Below, one piece after another: positions 61,871-64,000 of a DNA stretch of 64,000 nt. How positions within the stretch are numbered: position 1 is the stretch's first letter; each line of letters opens with the position of its first letter. Below the pieces are notes generated by a model, which was given only the letters and a program-made list of their open reading frames with translations, was not told the DNA's origin and searched no databases. The DNA comes from Thermoleophilia bacterium. GTDB lineage: Bacteria > Actinomycetota > Thermoleophilia > Gaiellales > Gaiellaceae. The DNA lies in assembly GCA_020845695.1 (NCBI GenBank), contig JADLFG010000051.1, forward strand, positions 1-64,000, written 5' to 3'. Made by a program: the position numbers and the translations under genes.

Positions 61871-62170
61871 ATGGGCGACGTCTGGATCGTGCCGCTCCCG
61901 CCGGACGTCGGCGCGCTCTTCGACGTGTACGTAAACGGCGTGCTCCAGGAGCGCGGGTGCGACTACGAGCTCACCGGACGCGAGCTGCGCTTCGGCAAGC
62001 CGCTCGCCCACGAGGGCAGGCTCGGCGCGCTGCGGTGGGCGAGCATCTTCCTCGGGATCGCGGGCACCTACCGGCCGAACGACGCGGTCGACGTCGTCTA
62101 CGAGGCCGGCGGCCGGCGCGTCGTCGCGACCGGCCTGCCGGTCATCCCGCCGGGCGGCGCCGGAGAATGA
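61871..62170 (+). CDS. Small conserved hypothetical protein with phage-tail-like beta motif
   Basis: This 99-residue beta-rich protein contains DVYVNGVLQERGCDYELTGR then LRFGKPL, a pattern seen in phage or virus structural repeats and in small hypothetical actinobacterial proteins. No enzymatic motif is seen. The frame overlaps the end of the convergent nitroreductase gene by 29 nt. A leaderless promoter directly precedes it, supporting expression. Confidence 0.55.
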   Translation: MGDVWIVPLPPDVGALFDVYVNGVLQERGCDYELTGRELRFGKPLAHEGRLGALRWASIFLGIAGTYRPNDAVDVVYEAGGRRVVATGLPVIPPGGAGE

Positions 62171-62576
62171 CGACCGGGATCTGCCGCTCGGTGCGCTGCT
62201 GGTAGCGCTCGTACGGGCGGTACATGGCGACGAGTCGCGGCCACAGGCGCTCACGCTCCTCCGGCGTGGCGACGTGCGCGCGCAGCGGCCGGCGGTCGCG
62301 CTTGATCTGCACATCGACGTCCGGATTCGCCTCGAGGTTGAGGTACCAGGCCGGATGCCGGGGCGAGCCACCGCTCGAGGCGACGAGGATGTAGTCGTTC
62401 GTGTCGGCGAGGAAGAGCAGCGGCACGGTGTGCGCCAGGCCGCTCCTGCGCCCGATCGTGGTCAGCAGCAGCACCGGCGCGCCGCGGAACCTGCCGCCGA
62501 GCGCACCGCCGCTCAGCTCGTAGAGGACGCGGTTCGCCGCGACGAACGCGCTCGTGAGGCGCCGGCCTGCCGACAC
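62142..62576 (-). CDS. Deazaflavin (F420)-dependent nitroreductase family protein
   Basis: This 144-residue split-barrel protein is of the DDN/Rv3547 family. It has APVLLLTTIGRRSGLAHTVP and ILVASSGGSPRHPAWYLNLE, followed by NPDVDVQIKRDRRPLRA. These blocks bind coenzyme F420. The family reduces quinones or nitro compounds. GTG at 62576 has GGAGG directly adjacent, which is unusually close. It follows the DUF4395 gene by 4 nt on the same strand. Confidence 0.85.
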   Translation of the reverse strand: MSAGRRLTSAFVAANRVLYELSGGALGGRFRGAPVLLLTTIGRRSGLAHTVPLLFLADTNDYILVASSGGSPRHPAWYLNLEANPDVDVQIKRDRRPLRAHVATPEERERLWPRLVAMYRPYERYQQRTERQIPVVILRRRPAG

Positions 62577-62580
62577 CCTC

Positions 62581-63279
62581 CTATCCTGCCAGCCGCACGC
62601 TGACCGCGCCGTCGGGTCCGACCGCGACCGCGGTCGGAACGACCGCGATGCCGTACTTGCGCGCGAGCTCGGGTCGCTCGGCCACGTCGACCGTGACGAC
62701 GCGCCGCCCGTCCTCAGCGAGGCGCCGCTCGAGCTCGCGGCAGCCGCTGCAGAGCGGGTGGGCGAACTGGACGACGATCTCCCCGTCCGGCCGCAGGCCG
62801 AGCTCCGAGAGGTCGATCCGGTCGAGCAGATGCGCCCGGATCCCCCGCAGCCGCGCGCCGAGCTTGTAGAGCTCGCAGCCGGCGCAGATGCCGCTCGCGG
62901 CCGCGACCAGGGCGAGGCCGGCAACCAGCAGCGCGAGTGCCCAGCCGAGCGGCTCGAGCCCGGTCGCGAGCGCGAGCGCCGAGGCGGCGAGCACGGCGGC
63001 GCCGACGACGTTCGCAAACCGGGGCGGGCGCGAGTCCTCGACCGGCCCCTCGCCGAGCCGCGGCTGGACGAGCTCGAAGTAGGCGCGGCAGGGGAGGCAG
63101 AAGCGCCGGCCGAGCAGGAGGCCGATCGCGAGCTGAGCCGCGAGGCCGGCGACGAGCGGCCAGAAGCCCGTCAGGAACGCGACCAGCGCGAGCGCGCCAA
63201 TCGTCGCCTGGTTGAAGCGGGGCGCGCGCGAGTCGATCACGTCGAGATCCCGGTACGGATCCGCTGTCCGTTGCTTCAT
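62581..63279 (-). CDS. DUF4395 membrane domain fused to a thioredoxin-like domain
   Basis: This 232-residue protein starts with DSRAPRFNQATIGALALVAF, the DUF4395 pattern, and has four membrane helices with two cysteine pairs (CLPC near residue 61; CAGC near residue 133). A C-terminal thioredoxin-like domain has a CSGC site (FAHPLCSGCRELERR) and the cis-Pro (YGIAVVPTAVAV). It probably exchanges thiol redox power across the membrane, like DsbD/DoxX relatives. The ATG is leaderless from a TATAAC box. Confidence 0.75.
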   Translation of the reverse strand: MKQRTADPYRDLDVIDSRAPRFNQATIGALALVAFLTGFWPLVAGLAAQLAIGLLLGRRFCLPCRAYFELVQPRLGEGPVEDSRPPRFANVVGAAVLAASALALATGLEPLGWALALLVAGLALVAAASGICAGCELYKLGARLRGIRAHLLDRIDLSELGLRPDGEIVVQFAHPLCSGCRELERRLAEDGRRVVTVDVAERPELARKYGIAVVPTAVAVGPDGAVSVRLAG

Positions 63280-63287
63280 TTTGGATA

Positions 63288-63295
63288 GTTATAGC
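63288..63295. promoter_or_regulatory. Overlapping divergent -10 boxes
   Basis: TATAAC on the minus strand (63293-63288) ends 8 nt before the ATG of the DUF4395 gene. TATAGC on the plus strand (63290-63295) ends 12 nt before the GTG of the 2-hydroxyacid dehydrogenase. The two hexamers share four bases. Confidence 0.5.
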
Positions 63296-63307
63296 AAGAT
63301 AGGGTCT

Positions 63308-64000
63308 GTGGCGCGCGTCTACGTATCCTGCCGGCTGCCCGAGCCGATCCCCGAGGAGCTCGCCCGCTCGTTCGCGGTCACCGCCCACCCGGGAGCGGCG
63401 CCCCCGTCCCGCGCGGAGCTGCTCGCCGGCTGCGCGGGCCACGACGGGTTGCTCGTGACACCGCTCGAGCGCGTGGACGCCGAGCTGCTCGACGCCGCGG
63501 GCCCGCAGCTCCGGGTCGTCGCGAACCACGCGGTCGGGTACGACAACGTCGACGTTGCGGCCGCAACCGCGCGGGGGGTGGTCGTCGCAAACACCCCCGG
63601 CGTCCTGACGCGGGCGACCGCGGAGCTGACGCTGGCGCTCCTGCTCGCCTTGCTGCGCCGAATCGCCGAGGGCGACCGCTTCCTGCGTCGCAGCGCGCCG
63701 TGGATCTGGTCGCCCGTGTTCATGCTCGGCACCGGGCTCGACGGCAAGACGCTCGGGATCGTCGGGCTGGGCCGGATCGGCCGCGAGGTCGCCCGCCTCG
63801 GCGAGGCGTTCGGGATGCGCGTCGTCTACGCGAGCCCCCGCCCGCAGGAGGCGCCGTGGCCGCGGCTCGAGCTGGCCGACCTGCTCGCGACCGCGGATGT
63901 CGTCAGCCTCCACTGCCCGCTCGGGCCCGCGACCCGCCACCTGATCGACGCTCCGGCGCTCGCAACGATGCGCCCCACCGCCGTGCTCGTGAACACGACC
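63308..64000 (+). CDS. D-isomer-specific 2-hydroxyacid dehydrogenase (glyoxylate reductase-like), partial
   Basis: The frame is open from GTG at 63308 through the right edge (231 codons). It shows the family N-terminal block VVANHAVGYDNVDVAAATAR, then GVVVANTPGVLTRATAELTL, the NAD(P) motif LGIVGLGRIGREVARLG, and SLHCPLGPATRHLI. This fits glyoxylate/hydroxypyruvate reductases. The catalytic His of the C-terminal part is outside the window. The start lies in the gap shared with the divergent DUF4395 gene. Confidence 0.85.
   Translation, partial: MARVYVSCRLPEPIPEELARSFAVTAHPGAAPPSRAELLAGCAGHDGLLVTPLERVDAELLDAAGPQLRVVANHAVGYDNVDVAAATARGVVVANTPGVLTRATAELTLALLLALLRRIAEGDRFLRRSAPWIWSPVFMLGTGLDGKTLGIVGLGRIGREVARLGEAFGMRVVYASPRPQEAPWPRLELADLLATADVVSLHCPLGPATRHLIDAPALATMRPTAVLVNTT

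Overview
The window is high-GC, gene-dense chromosomal DNA from an actinobacterium. The evidence is the conserved fhaA-fhaB-pstP-ftsW-pbpA-pknB cell-division block, a PdtaS/PdtaR-type ANTAR pair, a mycobacterial-type dCTP deaminase, a deazaflavin (F420) nitroreductase-family protein, a SUF operon with its own repressor, and many leaderless promoters. A deep-branching lineage such as the class Thermoleophilia is plausible, but that is inference.

Positions 1-6841 are a mobile, visibly lower-GC region. It opens with a pile of broken transposition genes: an IS1634-like transposase fragment, a complete IS3-family element, the N-terminal piece of a tyrosine recombinase with its palindromic end repeats, and the C-terminal part of an IS256-type transposase. 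A shortened EVE-domain gene follows, then a restriction-modification locus with two paralogous nuclease-like genes, a controller (C) protein gene between them and a convergent beta-class DNA methyltransferase. A shared 20-bp operator lies in front of the first nuclease, the C gene and the methyltransferase. The region ends exactly at a 3' fragment of tRNA-Lys(CTT), which looks like the right attachment site of an integrated island.

7013-23212 is core metabolism: a SAM methyltransferase, a secreted FG-GAP protein, an RraA-like protein, an FAD oxidoreductase overlapping a TIGR01777 epimerase, a medium-chain dehydrogenase and an MFS transporter. Next comes a caa3-type oxidase cluster (subunit II with fused cytochrome c, A2-type subunit I, subunit III and a diheme lipoprotein), then a TPR protein, an amidohydrolase, TatC and TatA. 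23304-31935 is the Fe-S assembly locus: divergent sufR, then sufC-sufB-sufD, a CtpE-like P-type ATPase, sufS, sufU and a Rieske ferredoxin. A candidate structured small RNA with a 14-codon reading frame lies between the Rieske gene and dcd.

After dcd and a class-III aminotransferase, a second small foreign patch (34108-37072) carries an IS3 remnant and a LolD/FtsX-like ABC transporter, and ends in a long REP-like palindrome. The minus-strand block 37072-46922 runs from a membrane kinase through fhaA, fhaB, pstP, ftsW, pbpA and pknB to ddl, with 4-nt overlaps at most junctions. It ties Ser/Thr phosphorylation to peptidoglycan synthesis. 47064-57628 holds membrane and unknown proteins, an HNH endonuclease, glnA behind a leader terminator, pdtaS-pdtaR, and the pentose-phosphate pair tkt-tal. 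57645-61787 is a second terminal-oxidase cluster (subunit II with fused cytochrome c, A1-type subunit I, a CtaA-half/CtaB fusion and a 36-residue membrane protein). The window closes with small redox genes and the start of a 2-hydroxyacid dehydrogenase that runs off the right edge.
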